Shown here in pieces: positions 10,503-22,515 of a DNA stretch of 64,000 nt (position 1 is the stretch's first letter; every line of letters begins with the position of its first letter). The notes under the pieces were generated by a model that was given only the letters and a program-made list of their open reading frames with translations, ran no database searches and had not been told where the DNA came from. Source of the DNA: Megalonaias nervosa (Eukaryota > Mollusca > Bivalvia > Unionida > Unionidae). Where the stretch lies: positions 89,509 to 153,508 of the forward strand of contig JAECUM010004332.1 of the NCBI GenBank assembly GCA_016617855.1. Reading direction: 5' to 3'. A program made the position numbers and the translations under genes.

Positions 10503-11054
10503 ATACACATTTGTCTAATACTTAATTACTTCATATTTCTTATTAATTTTTAGCTATACTAGATATAAATGATACACATTTGTCTAATACTTAATTACTT
10601 CATATTTCTTATTAATTTTTAGCTATACTAGATATAAATGATACACATTTGTCTAATACTTAATTGCTTCATATTTCTTATTAATTTTTAGCTATACTAG
10701 ATATAAATGATACACATTTGTCTAATACTTAATTACTTCATATTTCTTATTAATTTTTAGTTATACTAGATATAAATGATACACATTTGTCTAATACTTA
10801 ATTACTTCATATTTCTTATTAATTTTTAGTTATACTAGATATAAATGATACACATTTGTCTAATACTTAATTACTTCATATTTCTTATTAATTTTTAGCT
10901 ATACTAGATATAAATGATACACATTTGTCTAATACTTAATTGCTTCATATTTCTTATTAATTTTTAGCTATACTAGATATAAATGATACACATTTGTCTA
11001 ATACTTAATTACTTCATATTTCTTATTAATTTTTAGCTATACTAGATATAAATG
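10503..11054. repeat. Minisatellite, 8 x 69 bp, nearly perfect
   Basis: Eight head-to-tail units starting every 69 bp from 10503 to 10986. Units contain ATACACATTTGTCTAATACT, TTACTTCATATTTCTTATT and AGCTATACTAGATATAAATG. Only a few single-base variants (AATTACT/AATTGCT, AGCTAT/AGTTAT) separate them, so the expansion is recent. The preceding stretch 10005-10502 is AT-rich without features. Confidence 0.97.
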
Positions 11055-11059
11055 AGGAC

Positions 11060-11600
11060 AGCTTATGGAATAATGTCTTGTCTGTTGTCCATCCATCAGC
11101 ACAAATGTATTATCACTACTCCTCCTAAACTACTTGGAGGATTGCCATGAAATCTTACACACACATTTATTCCATGGTCAGGTTGGTCTGGTCCTAAATA
11201 AAATTGGTGCCAATAGGACATCTAAAATGGCCACCACAGTGGCCATCTTGTAAAGCTAATCAATGCTCCTTATGAATGGATGGTCATATCAACATAGGTT
11301 TTGCGCTGAAAGAGTTCTTAGTATTAAATACAAATGGTACTAATCTGATGACCAACATGGACACCACTAGAGCCATCTCGAAAATCATGTTATCACTATT
11401 CCTTCACAAACAGAAGTAATATTACCATGGGGTTTTCACCAGAAGACATCTTATGATGTCTAGATGGATGTAAATGAAGATGGTATCGGTTTGATGTCCA
11501 ATATGGCCACAACTGTGGCAATCTTGAAAATATCGTTATCATTACTTCTCAGTGGATGGTCACATCAGCATGGGGTTTTTGCTGAACAACAGATACCTAG
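11060..11600. repeat. Degenerate repeat family D (about 140-bp unit), locus 1
   Basis: Begins with TGTCCATCCATCAGCAC and then cycles through the words ATCAACATGG-GTTTT-CACCAGAAGA, TTGGTCCTAAAT-AAAAT-GGTGCC, and ATGGCCACCACAGTGGCCATCTTG. At least three units are recognisable. The same family occurs at 39.25-39.8 kb and 47.6-48.45 kb. Non-coding and old. Confidence 0.7.
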
Positions 11601-11610
11601 TTGGTCCTGA

Positions 11611-11975
11611 ATGTTAGGAAAACATAAGAGGAATAGCAAAATCTAAAGGAGTTTGATTGTGAAATATTAGAAATTGACAAAGATATGTCTGCCAACAAAG
11701 ATCAGGAAAATTTATAAACTTCACAAAAAAGAAAAGAGGAAAAAAGCCAGAATTATCAGAATCTAGAAAAAAGTACATAGAACGTGTTTTATTAAGATCC
11801 ATTGCTAGATGGAATGGGTTTGGAGAAAAAAGTGACAAATACTTTTTTTAATCATGAAAAAAAGAAACTGTGTCAATAAAACAACAAAAGAGCTGATTTT
11901 AGATGATGGGACAATGTTTATATGGAATTGCAGTAAAACAGATTTCTTCAGCTTGATTTATAATACTTGAGAAGT
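11611..11975 (+). pseudogene. LINE ORF2 remnant upstream of the satellite (endonuclease-RT linker region)
   Basis: A translated stretch around 11766-11855 reads YIERVLLRSIARWNGFGEKSDKYF with a shifted start. This is the family-typical ARW..xGEK..KYF segment between the endonuclease and reverse transcriptase of L1/Tx1-type LINEs. A further part resembles the following DDG turn. It is broken by stops. The same reading context resumes after the satellite at 14.09 kb, so the two pieces belong to one element. I saw no endonuclease domain. Confidence 0.6.
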
Positions 11976-11979
11976 TCAA

Positions 11980-14065
11980 AATAGATTATAATCACAGTAT
12001 CAAGCTCAAATAGATTTCATAATCACAGTATTAAGCTCAAATAGATTTCATAATCACAGTATCAAGTTCAAATAGATTTCATAATCATATTATTAAGCTC
12101 AAATAGATTTCATAATCACAGCATTAAACTCAAATAGATTTCATAATCACAATATTAAGCTCAAATAGATTTCATAATTACAGTATCAAGCTCAGATAGA
12201 TTTCATAATCATATTATTAAGATCAAATAGATTTCACAGTCACAGCATTAAGCTCAAATAGATTTCATAATCACAATATTAAGCTCAAATAGATTTCATA
12301 ATAACAGTATCAAGCTCAAATAGATTTCATAATCACAGTATCAAGCTCAAATAGATTTCATAATCACATTATTAAGCTCAAATAGATTTCATAATCACAG
12401 CATTAAACTCAAATAGATTTCATAATCACAATATTAAGCTCAAATAGATTTCATAATCACAATATCAAGCTCAAATAGATTTCATAATCACATTATTAAA
12501 CTCAAATAGATTTCATAATCACTTTATTAAGCTCAAATAGATTCTATAATCACAGCATTAAACTCATATAGATTCTATAATCACATTATTAAGCTCAAAT
12601 AGATTTCATAATCACAATATTAAACTCAAATAGATTCTATAATCACATTATTAAGCTCAAATAGATTTCATAATCACATTATTAAGCTCAAATAGATTTC
12701 ATAATCACAGTATCAAGCTCAAATAGATTTCATAATCACAGCATTAAGCTCAGATTTCATAATCACAGCATTAAGCTCAAATAGATTTCATAATCACATT
12801 ATTAAGCTCAAATAGATTTCATAATCACATTATTAAGCTCAAATAGATTTCATAATCACAGTATTAAGCTCAAATAGATTTCATAATCACATTATTAAGC
12901 TCAAATAGATTTCATAATCACAGTATCAAGCTCAGATAGATTTCATAATCACATTACATGTATTAAGCTCAAATAGATTTCATAATCAGCATTAAGCTCA
13001 AATAGATTTCATAATCACAATATTAAGCTCAAATAGATTTCATAATAACAGTATCAAGTTCAAATAGATTTCATAATCACAGTATCAAGCTCAAATAGAT
13101 TTCATAATCATAGTATCAAGCTCAAATAGATTTCATAATCACATTATCAAGCTCAAATAGATTTATCAAGCTCAAATAGATTTCATAATCAGTATCAAGC
13201 TCAAATAGATTTCATAATCAGAGTATCAAGCTCAAATAGATTTCATAATCACAATATTAAGCTCAAATAGATTTCATAATCACAGCATTAAACTCAAATA
13301 AATTCTATAATCACATTATTAAGCCCAAATAGATTCATAATCACAGATTAAGCTCAAATAGATTTCATAATCACAGCATTAAGCTCAAATAGATTCTATA
13401 ATCACAATATTGAGCTCAAACAGATTTCATAATCACAGTATCATGCTCAAATAGATTTCATAATCACAATATTAAGCTCAAATAGATTTCATAATCACTT
13501 TATTAAGCTCAAATAGATTTCATAATCACAGTATCAAGCTCAAATAGATTTCATAATGACAATATTAAGCTCAAATAGATTTCATAATCACAATTATTAA
13601 ATCACAATCTCAAATAGATTCTATAATCACATTATTAAGCTCAAATAGATTTCATAATCACAATATTAAGCTCAAATAGATCTCTAATCACAGCATTAAA
13701 CTCAGATTACAGTATTAAACTCAAATAGATTTCATAATCACAGCATTAAACTCAAATAGATTTCATAATCACAGCATTAAGCTCAAATAGATGTTATTAA
13801 AATCACAGTATTAAACTCAGATTACAGTATTAAACTCAAATAGATTTCATAATCACAGCATTAAACTCAAATAGATTTCATAATCACAGCATTAAGCTCA
13901 AATAGATGTTATTATAATCACAGTATTAAACTCAAATATATTTCATAATCACAGATTAAGCTTAGAGTTTATAATCACAGTATTAAACTTAAATAGATTT
14001 TATGATCACAGTATTAAAAACAAATAGATTTTATAATCATAGTATTAATTTATCATCACAGTAGT
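11980..14065. repeat. Large minisatellite, 31-bp unit, about 65 copies, inside a LINE
   Basis: The unit consists of CTCAAATAGATTTCATAATC followed by a variable 11-bp segment: ACAGTATCAAG, ACATTATTAAG, ACAGCATTAAA or ACAATATTAAG. In the 5' third these variants follow each other in a recurring four-unit order, giving a higher-order repeat of about 124 bp. The 3' end is more degenerate, with deleted units. It sits between two halves of the LINE ORF2 remnant. The first unit grades into LINE-like sequence, so the seed may be LINE-derived. Confidence 0.95.
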
Positions 14066-14084
14066 AAGCTCAGTTACGAGGAAG

Positions 14085-15870
14085 GAGAATTATATGATAG
14101 TTCACTTGAAAGTCATAACAATATAGAAAGTATTTAAAAAGGATGGAAAATGGACAAAGTTCAGACTTGGATAGATTCACTGGCAAATTTTATTAAATGT
14201 TGGGGAAGGATTACAGGGGTGGGTGTTCTGTGCAGATTAGTAAACTGTGGATATTGCTGTAGGAAAACTCGAGGTGTCATCCCATGTTTAACACAGGAAG
14301 AAAATACATTACAAATTGGAGACCTTTGTCTTTTTTATTTGTTGACAATAAAATTACTTTGACAGCTATTGCAGTTAGGATTTAAAAGTTCTTCCATCAA
14401 TAATCAGTGATAATCAATAAGGATTTATGAAGGGTAGATTCACTAGTTAAAAATAACAGACTATTGCATCATATCATGCATCAGCTTGAGGACAAATATA
14501 GATATGGTTTTTATATGGTAACTAATAAACTGAAAAAATGTTTTTCATTCAGTTCAGTGGTACGTTTTGGAAAAGTATTACAGTCTTTTAACTTTGTTCA
14601 TTCTGTTTGTAAGAGGTTCTGATTGTTTTGTAACAAGTTGTTATAGATAATGGACATATGTTGTCTTTCTTTATACTTGAAAGAGTCTTTCATCAAGGAG
14701 ATTCCCTTGCAACTTGTATGTTTATCATTGGTGTTGATATTTTAGTGATAAATTTAAAGCCAAATGTTGGTGTACAGGGACTGGTCTTTTTCATGAAAGA
14801 GAACATATATTAGGTCGACATGCTGATGATGTTTTTATTTTTCTTGATGTATCTGAATGCTTTGTCACAGTAAGTATGAATACTATAAAAGATGTTCCTA
14901 ATACAGGTATCTAGACCTAAAGTAACAACTTAGTAACATAGCACAAACAAAGGCTTTTGGATTGGCAGCAATTAATATTTTGATGAAGAAATGCCCCAAG
15001 ATTGATTTATGTTGGTCTGTTCTTGACTTAAAACTCTAGGCATTGAATTTTCTTTTGATTCACAACAAATGTTGGAAATTATGTACAGGAAAAAAAATCA
15101 ACGACTTCAAAAAGAATAGTGGATAGATGGAGTCCAAGAAATCTGGTGATGTACTTTTTGTAATAATTTGTGTTTTGCACTTATTTTTACATCTTTTTTC
15201 AGGACTTCCAAATCCAACTGCTTATGCAGAAATAAAACTTTATTTAATTTTGTATGGGTGGTAAAGCTAAGAGAATTAAACATGATATCCCTTGTAGATC
15301 ATGTAATTGAGGGAGGGCTAGATATAATTCATTTGGCACGTTAAGATAACATGGGTTAAAAGATTGCATGAAAGTAGACTGAGGAAATATGTTGTCAATG
15401 CAACTATATTTAAAAATAAAAAGGATATTTGGAATTTAAGGAGAATGAAATTGAAGTAATCTGGCAATCTTATCAAAAGCAGTTTTGGAGGGATCTCATT
15501 TTGGTAGTAAAATATCTTATTGAAAAGAGGAACTGCAAAGTCAAAATGAATATTTATCCCATAGTATTTTAAATTTTGTCTCTCCCAGACAGTTTTATCA
15601 ATACAAGTCTTGGAAAAAAACCTGGCATTGAAATATATTATGATTTAGTTGACAGGCAGGGAAATTTAATATTATTAGAAGTGATAAATTGAAAAATTGG
15701 ATGTAATGAGTTTTGAAATACTTTCTTAATATACAAAATTCCAAAATAATAATAACTTTGATAAGCAGAAGGAGATGGAAATGATCTTGTAAAAACAAAA
15801 CTTTGAAATACATTTACAAAGATCTTTCAAAAAAGTAAAAACAGAAACTTTCTGCTGTATCATTTTGCCA
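14085..15870 (+). pseudogene. L1/Tx1-like LINE reverse transcriptase remnant
   Basis: Order of recognisable pieces: a decayed SPGSDG-like region near 14150; TNWRPLSF with downstream VDNKI at about 14310-14350 (RT motif 1, NWRPISLL class); the INxDxxGFxxGR-like region near 14400; a QGDSLATCMFIIGVDIL-like motif 4 near 14700; HADDVFIFLD near 14820-14850 (the catalytic ADD of the family's YADD box, with His for Tyr); then GGKAKRIKHDIPC near 15250 and a C-terminal WxxN-like region. Many stops and frameshifts make it non-functional. The family copies its RNA at a nicked target; no 3' tail was recognised. Confidence 0.75.
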
Positions 15871-15939
15871 TAACTTCAGCATTGGTTAAAGTTCAGATAT
15901 AAGTTCATTTTTCTGGGGTGACAAGTATGTGTGTGAAGG

Positions 15940-16172
15940 TCCTTCATGTGGAAGAGTTTTGCATTCAAGTTTTTCTGGTTGGTCTGTTGGTTGGTTTTTA
16001 ACAGCAGTGTCATCACTTTATTGGTTATATCATGCTGAGGAAATGGGAGCTGTGTGCCATTCCTGAGGTTATGTTGAGGAAACTGACCTGGACTTGCTCT
16101 GGCAGGTATCAAACCTGTTACTGTTGGATTGCAAGTTTGGCAGTATCAACTGAGCTACTACAGCTGTCAGAA
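15940..16172 (-). mobile_element. tRNA-derived SINE copy, inverted
   Basis: Contains the B-box complement CAGGTATCAAACCTG and the A-box complement TATCAACTGAGCTACTACAG. The body TTTTTAACAGCAGTGTCATC, ACTTTATTGGTTATATCATG resembles the inverted copy at 45.3 kb. Diverged. Confidence 0.55.
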
Positions 16173-17867
16173 TAGTTTGGGGCACATCATGTCATTGTGA
16201 AGCTCTTTGTTCAGTAGTATCTATCAAGTTAGGGGAAAAAAACCCCAAGCTACTCTTTTCTGGTTTCTTATGCAAATTACATCTCCTTTTCATGGAATAA
16301 TGCATATACATGTAATTCAATAGCACAGCAGCAGTTGACTAGTAGACAGCGAAGGAAGGGCCTCTTTATTTATAATCAGTCACACTCAGAACGGTGAAAC
16401 AGAAAAGTTTAACCTGTGTCAACGAGATTATCATTCAGCATCTTGCACAGAAGATTCACGAACCCTTGTTTATCAGAACTGCACGTATACTAAGAATATA
16501 AGTAGTAAAGAAAACCTGTTTGTGTCATTGGTACCCAGCATGTGGTATACTTTCAGTACAATATGACAGTAAAAATTTGATTTGGATGATCTTTCTGCCA
16601 GTAGTGTTATATCAAGATAAAATGCGTTTTTATTCATCGTAAGGTACAAAAAATAATCTTACAACTCACTGGAAATGGTGTGACCATTACATTATGACAT
16701 CACTGATATGGCATTACATTTTACCTTAGTGTGTCATGGCATTATTAATTCAGGGATTAAATAGAAAACAATGTTACTAATAACGAAAATGAAAAATTAT
16801 TATACAATTTGTTCATTCACAGTAACAATTTTGTGAGAGAAAATCATGAAGTCAAAAAAAAGTATTGCAGGAACGGGAAACCTAATTTTTTTGGACCTGC
16901 TGTAATCGTATGCACAGACTTTCTGTTGCAGAAACTGAAGTGATCTCCATAATCGTGTCATACTGAGAAATATTTTCTTACCGCTATGTACAGTTTATGT
17001 GTAAGAGAAGTCTTTGGTTTTCAGCCTGTGCAGACTGAATTAATTTTTAAATATTCATTCAATCTTTTTTATGTGTAAGAAAAGTCTATGGTTTTCGACC
17101 TGTGCAGATTGAATTAATTTTTAAATATTCATTCAGCCATTTGTATGTGCGATTAGTAATATAGAACTTTTTCCTCAAACTTTTCTATGTAATAATTTTT
17201 ACTTGGGGATAGATAATCAACTTAGAGCAGTGCAAGAGGTATTTATCTTTTTGGTGATTTTGGATTCCTTTGTCTTAGTTATGCAGAAATAACAAATTTA
17301 AAACAAATTTAAATACTCCATCATCTTCTGCAAGTTTTGTTCCTTTTTTTGAATTAACCAAAATTGCTTCTCTTTGTAATGTATTAGACCAATAAAACTG
17401 ACTTTTGTTTTTTGCTCATCTATATAAAATGTGAAATGAATCTCAACTAATCGACAATTAAGCTCTGTAAACAGCTCTCTGATAATTTTGTTTTCTTTAT
17501 GGAATCTTCTTTGTTTATCATTACATTATGACATCATTGATATGGCATCAAACCCCACCCATAACAACATAAACAGAATAAAAAATAATGTATTTTTTGT
17601 TAATGCAAATTTTCTACATCCTGGGGCTAAATGGAAGCTATTCTTCTCATTCTAATGTAAGGAGGTTATCAAGCTATAACAAACCACTTGTAGATAAAGA
17701 AACTTTGTAGTATGTTCACATCTTGTGAGCTTTCATTGCCCATGCATTTATGAGGAATCCAAATGCTTTTAGTTTGGAAACCACTCACATCTGAAGTGGA
17801 ACTCTTGCAAGAATCATATATTTCAAGTACTGCATATGAAGTTTTCCTTACCGTATGCAGGAACCAT
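16173..17867. other. AT-rich sequence with a short duplicated segment
   Basis: No gene recognised. A direct duplication of about 70 bp lies at 16999-17150 (AAGTCT.TGGTTTTC, CTGTGCAGA.TGAATTAATT). The phrase CATTACATTATGACATCA is repeated at about 16685 and 17518. Otherwise anonymous. Confidence 0.5.
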
Positions 17868-18042
17868 CCATACTTGTTTATAGCTCGAGTCAAACTGCAA
17901 ACAACAAAGATCCTGATCTGACATAGCCTAATGTGTCTTTCAGATTTATGGACCCAGATCTGCTGGCGCATTATGCAACAGCAGATCTGGGTTGGTATAG
18001 TTTGCAGTTGGACTTGACTTATTGACTTATAAGCAAGTATAC
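17868..18042 (+). mobile_element. Palindromic MITE, copy 5, internally shortened
   Basis: Left end TACTTGTTTATAGCTCGAGT and right end ACTTATAAGCAAGTATACAG are inverted. The first hairpin keeps GATCCTGATCTG; the spacer is deleted. The second hairpin is well preserved: GACCCAGATCTGCTGG and CAACAGCAGATCTGGG around GCGCATTATG. A 140-codon minus-strand frame crossing it is spurious. Confidence 0.75.
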
Positions 18043-19369
18043 AGTAATGTATATTGAGCCTGAACAACAAATTTCTTACAGGGTTTTCCAACCAGAATTT
18101 GTAGCTAATAGTGGTTAGAGGTCTGACCTATCAAAACAACCAGGCATTTGATTGACCTATCGAGTGCCTATTGATAGGTCTGTTTACTGCCACAGTGAGA
18201 GAAAATTACACAGCAGAGTTGATCATCCATTTACAAACTTCAAAAGTTCTGTGTTTCTCTAAACTGATCTCTTTCATTTAAGCTTTATGGATTGCAGACC
18301 ACATGTAAGAACTTCATTACGTCAAAACTTAAGAGCTTGACAGTTTGCAAGATCTTCTGACCTCAAAACTGAAGAGTTTGAAAACAGGAACATGGGTGAT
18401 TTTATTTTACAAAAAACACACAATAACATTTTTATGAAAAATTTTACATAGTTCAAATTACGTTAAAGACATAGGTTGACTTATCAGGTCGTAACAGCAT
18501 GAAAAGGATTTAAATCTGTGGAACTATTTTGATAGATGTATAACATATGTTGACAGAGCTGGACTTAATGATAATATGTAAAATTGTACAGTGAATCATC
18601 AGATAGTAGAGATGCTTACTTAGTGGCAATAGTGCAGAGTGCCTCCTTTTTATACCCCAACCCTGACCTATTTTTAAGTGTAAAGAAAACTACTGAAATA
18701 TATCTCACTATAAAATTCACGTGGCCATTGCTGGTGAAATAAGAACTTAATTAGTTATGATGTGTATGTACAGTTAAGTGTATATAGTAAATTTACTGCT
18801 TAAAAGTGGATGGTTTGAACAGATGCATTTTCTATTTTTGCATAACGTAGATTTAATGCTTACTGGGAAGTGAAAGTTAATTTGACCACTCCAAAAATGC
18901 TCATTAAAATTTTAGGGTGTAGCTTCAGTAGGTTAATGTAAAGTTTCCTTCCATTAAAAAATTCAAATAAAAACTACTATGAATTATACTATATTCTCAA
19001 CTGAAAAGAAGTTACTCTCTTTCATAATTATCTTCCACCCACTTAAGCTGGGGCAGGGGAATATAGATGGATTCAATCCATCCACTTGTTTTCCTTCTAA
19101 CCATCAGTCCATCCACCTGTCTGTCACACTTTTAGGGTACAACTCCAAACCTGCCCAAGAAACCTCTAATAACTTTAGTACACATACTAGATTGGTGGTC
19201 TAGGTGTGCAATTTACTATTCACATGTCTTCATTTGTAATATTTACAATGTTTTTCTCCATTTGTCTCTCCAGCCAACCGTTATCCACTCTTTGGTTTCC
19301 AGGGCAAAATCCCAACACCATTTATGGTATCTTTTTGAAATTGGCAGACACACATGCGTATATATATAT
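18043..19369. other. AT-rich sequence, no gene recognised
   Basis: A small imperfect hairpin (GACCTATCAA...TTGATAGGTC) lies near 18125-18180. From about 19080 the phrase TCCATCCACCTGTCTGTC and the following 200 bp resemble sequence on the other side of the LTR element (26040-26230). No exon was seen. Confidence 0.45.
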
Positions 19370-20269
19370 AGTTACGTGTAGGCTCGTACAAAAGTAACAA
19401 AAGAAAAGAGTGAAGTCAACAAGCTTTGTAAATTTAACAAAATAATTTATTTCCCTAGAAAACAAGGTAAAAATATGAAATAGGACTTACGGTTTGTGAA
19501 TCTAATCCAAAAATTAATCCTAGAATTCAAAAATATAAGTCCTATCACTAAAAAGCTCTAAGTTCGAATCTCGATGAAGTTCCAATATGGAAGGCGATGA
19601 CATCCTCAATAACCAGTTTGTGTTGATGTGTCAACAGTTCCTTGTTGAGTCACCAAGAATATAATTCCGGCTTTTGAATTCCAAATAATTTAGTAAATGT
19701 CTTTGTCCAAGAATTTCGATGAAAAAGAGTATTTTCCAGGGTGAATAAATTATTTTAAATAAAAAACTCAAATCAAATGGCAACAACAGGAATACCTTTT
19801 GGCCTGAAGGTATATTTTATGACTGATCAAATCCACTAGAAAATGTCTCTTTTAACCTGTGATTTTAGATCACATGATGGCTCACGTGGTCACTTAACTT
19901 GAACAGCGCAGTAAAAAAATGCCAATTTGCACATAGGCTAGGATGCCCTATCTAAGAATCAGATTCCCACACTGGAAATAAATTTAAAAATAAAACTGAT
20001 TACAACAAAGCTAACACGTAGGCTGAACATGACCTTGGTAATGACCAATCATTTTCACTCAATGTTTACAGAATTGGAACCAAGGTCAAGAACTAGGTCA
20101 GCTTAAAATATAATGTAGCAATCATTTTGCGTTCTAATCAGACTAAAAGAACTGAACTAAATTTACTTGGAAAAATGTCAAATCCAGTAAAATATTATCC
20201 TTACAATAAAATGTAATGAAACAAAAAAAAATATAAAACTAACACACAAATAATTTAAGTACATATACA
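19370..20269 (-). repeat. 3' LTR of the Gmr1-like element
   Basis: About 900 bp, colinear with 24825-25733. By eye the two LTRs differ at some 30-40 positions plus an 11-bp indel, implying an insertion that is not very recent. On the element strand it starts TGTATATGTA after the polypurine tract and ends CACGTAAC against (TA)n. Confidence 0.9.
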
Positions 20270-20277
20270 CTTCCCCC
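20270..20277 (-). other. Polypurine tract, GGGGGAAG
   Basis: On the element strand GGGGGAAG directly precedes the TG that begins the 3' LTR, the expected position of the plus-strand primer. It is preceded by another pyrimidine/purine-biased run (CTTTCTTTTTCTTTAT). Confidence 0.75.
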
Positions 20278-20405
20278 ATAAAGAAAAAGAAAGATTTATA
20301 TAATAAAGCTTTCTTTTTACCATATGTAAATTATACATGAGGTAAAACAAAATTACATAAGAAGAACTCTTATGAATTATACAAAGTATATATGAAATAA
20401 TATTT

Positions 20406-21092
20406 CTATACACGGGAAAGTGCATCTGGAATTAAATTATCTTTTCCCTTGATGTGCCTGATGGCAAGATTATATTCTTGTAAAAACAAACTCCACCTTA
20501 ATAATCTTTGATTTTTATTTTTCATCTTGTCAATGAAAGTAAGGGGGTTGTGATCACTAAACACAACAACTGGAGAAGGGACTGAACTAATGTAAACTTC
20601 AAAATGCTCTAATGCCAGTATTAAAGCCAAACATTCCTTCTTGATTGTTGAGTAATTTCTTTGGTGCTTATTTAATTTCTTAGAGAAATAGCACACTGGA
20701 TGATCAACACCATTTCTGTCTTCTTGAATCAATACTGCTCCAACCCCAACATCACTTGCATCAACAGATAGTTTAAAGATTGACTGAAATTTGGAGCTGT
20801 AAGAACCGGTGCACTTTTAAGTATGGCTTTTAACCTATCAAAAGCCTCCTGACATTTTTCAGTCCAAAGAAACTTGTTTTTCTTGCTCAACAAGTTTGTC
20901 AGGGGTTCAGCAATATTAGAAAAATTGGAACAAAATTTCCGTTAGTATCCAACTATACCTAAAAATCGCATCAGCTGCTTTTTACTGACAGGCACAGGGA
21001 AATCAGAGATAGCCTTGACCTTAGCATCTATAGGTTTAACTTGTCCATATTGCACAATATGTCCTAGAAAAGTTACACAAGCACGGCAGAAC
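20406..21092 (-). pseudogene. RT C-terminal (thumb/connection) and RNase H of the Gmr1-like element
   Basis: The RNase H piece (20406-20732) keeps the family landmarks: VDHPVCYFSKKLN, STIKKECLALILALEHF (catalytic Glu at residue 33 of the open segment), VVVFSDHNPLTF (Asp at 60) and the terminal NLIPDALSRV (Asp at 103). The first catalytic Asp lies upstream in 20733-21092, which holds the RT thumb/connection in shifted frames with at least two breaks. RNase H removes the RNA template during reverse transcription in the particle. Confidence 0.88.
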
Positions 21093-21815
21093 TCACTTGG
21101 ATAAATTGATTGTCAAACTTGCATCAGTGAGTCTGTCAAAGAATTTCTGAATTGTTGCTAGATGTTCTCTCCAGGTGTCGTTGTAGATGATGACATCATC
21201 GATGTAAGCATCACAATTATCTAGACCAGAGGTAATCATATTCATCAAACGTTGAAAGGTACTTGGGGAACCCTTCATCCCGAATGGCATTACTTTATAT
21301 TGATAGAGTCCATCTGGAGTCACAAATGCTGAAATTTCCTTTGCCCTTTCTGTTAGTGGAATTTGCCAAAATCCTTTCAGAAGGTCGAATTTGGTGATGT
21401 ACTTGGCATTTCCAATTTTATCAATACAGTCATCGATTCTTGGTAATGGAACTGAATCTGTTTTTGTCACACTGTTCACCTTCCAATAATCAGTGCACAT
21501 ACGGAAAGTTTTATCTGGTTTCAGAACAAGTATGCATGGTGAACTCCAGTCACTTTTACTGGGCTCGTTGAAATCACTCTCCAGCAAATACTGATTTTCC
21601 TTTTTCAGGTATTCCTGTTTGAGAGGGTTCATCCTGTATGGGTGTTGTTTCACAGGTTTAGAATTCACAATTTCACCGTCATGAAAAAATTTGTTTGTCC
21701 TTGTAGGAACATCTGGAAATAAGTGCTCAAATTCAAATAATAACTGTTTAAGTTCATTCTTTTCCTGTTGCTGTAAATGTAAAAGTTTCTGGTCCAGATT
21801 TTTCATAATTTCCAA
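21093..21815 (-). pseudogene. Reverse transcriptase of the Gmr1-like element
   Basis: An open segment of 240 codons covering most RT fingers and palm motifs: SDWSSPCILVLKPD (residues 88-101), motif A KFDLLKGFW (Asp144), VMPFGMKGSPSTFQ (175-188, gypsy type) and the catalytic box YIDDVIIY (204-211). Catalytic residues are intact in this piece. The N-terminal LFPDVPTRTN linker joins it to the integrase upstream, as in Gmr1-like polyproteins. The frame is lost before and after. The start methionine is internal, since the normal product is a polyprotein. Confidence 0.93.
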
Positions 21816-21961
21816 ATTCCAAAGATTTGTCGCTCCAAAATCAATAGTGTCCGATTGAATTCATTCACTTAAATCCACAGTGAGTGGGACAGGGACAACT
21901 AAATCAATTGCATGATTTACTTGGCTGTCTCTTTCTATATACTGGTACTCCATTAATTTAT

Positions 21962-22515
21962 TTAGATCAGAGTACTGTTATTATAATTTAACTCATTTGT
22001 TTTCTTCTTAACTTTGTAAGGGCCGTAAAATCTAATTTGAAGAAAATTTTGAAGAATGAGCAAGAGAAAATGAACTCTATTACAAGACTCAAAACTTCTC
22101 TCAAGTAAAGTTCTTTGAAACCATAGTTTCACTTTTGACTTGAATTGCTGAATGCCAAATTCAAGCATAACTAGCTGGAAATTTCCAGACATAAAATTTG
22201 ACCCTTGATCTGATTGGACAGATTTGGGAAGGCCAAATTGAGTAAAAACTTTATCAAAGCTTTTACTATAGTTTTGGTTTTAATGTTCCTCAAAGGAATT
22301 GCCTCTGGGAATCTTGTTGACGCACACATAATGGTTAACAAATATTGGTTGCCTGACTTGGTCTTAGGTAAGGGACCAACACAGTCTACCAAAATTCTGC
22401 TAAATGGTTCGTCAGATGCAGGAATAGGTTGCAGATGAGCCTTAGGTATCTTCTGATTGGGTTTTCCTACCATTTGACAAGTATGACAAGATCTGCAGTA
22501 TTTACAAAACATCAC
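21962..22515 (-). pseudogene. Integrase core and GPY module of the Gmr1-like element, internally deleted
   Basis: Contains the zinc-finger cysteines CRSCHTCQ, then ILVDCVGPLP (first catalytic Asp) and, after a frame change, an SDQGSNFM stretch (second Asp) and LEFGIQQFKS. Sequence then jumps directly to the C-terminal region ending FYGPYKVKKKTNELNY (GPY/F module). The segment that should carry the catalytic Glu (the ALERF-like helix) is missing, so this copy lacks a complete DDE site. Integrase lies upstream of RT in the element. Confidence 0.85.

Noticed and set aside
11980..14065. CRISPR-like array of 31-bp repeats
   Set aside because: Units are directly contiguous with no unique spacers, the context is eukaryotic, and there are no cas genes. 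It is a minisatellite.
17669..18091. A 140-codon minus-strand open frame
   Set aside because: Its middle third is palindromic MITE copy 5, and no motif or splice context is present.
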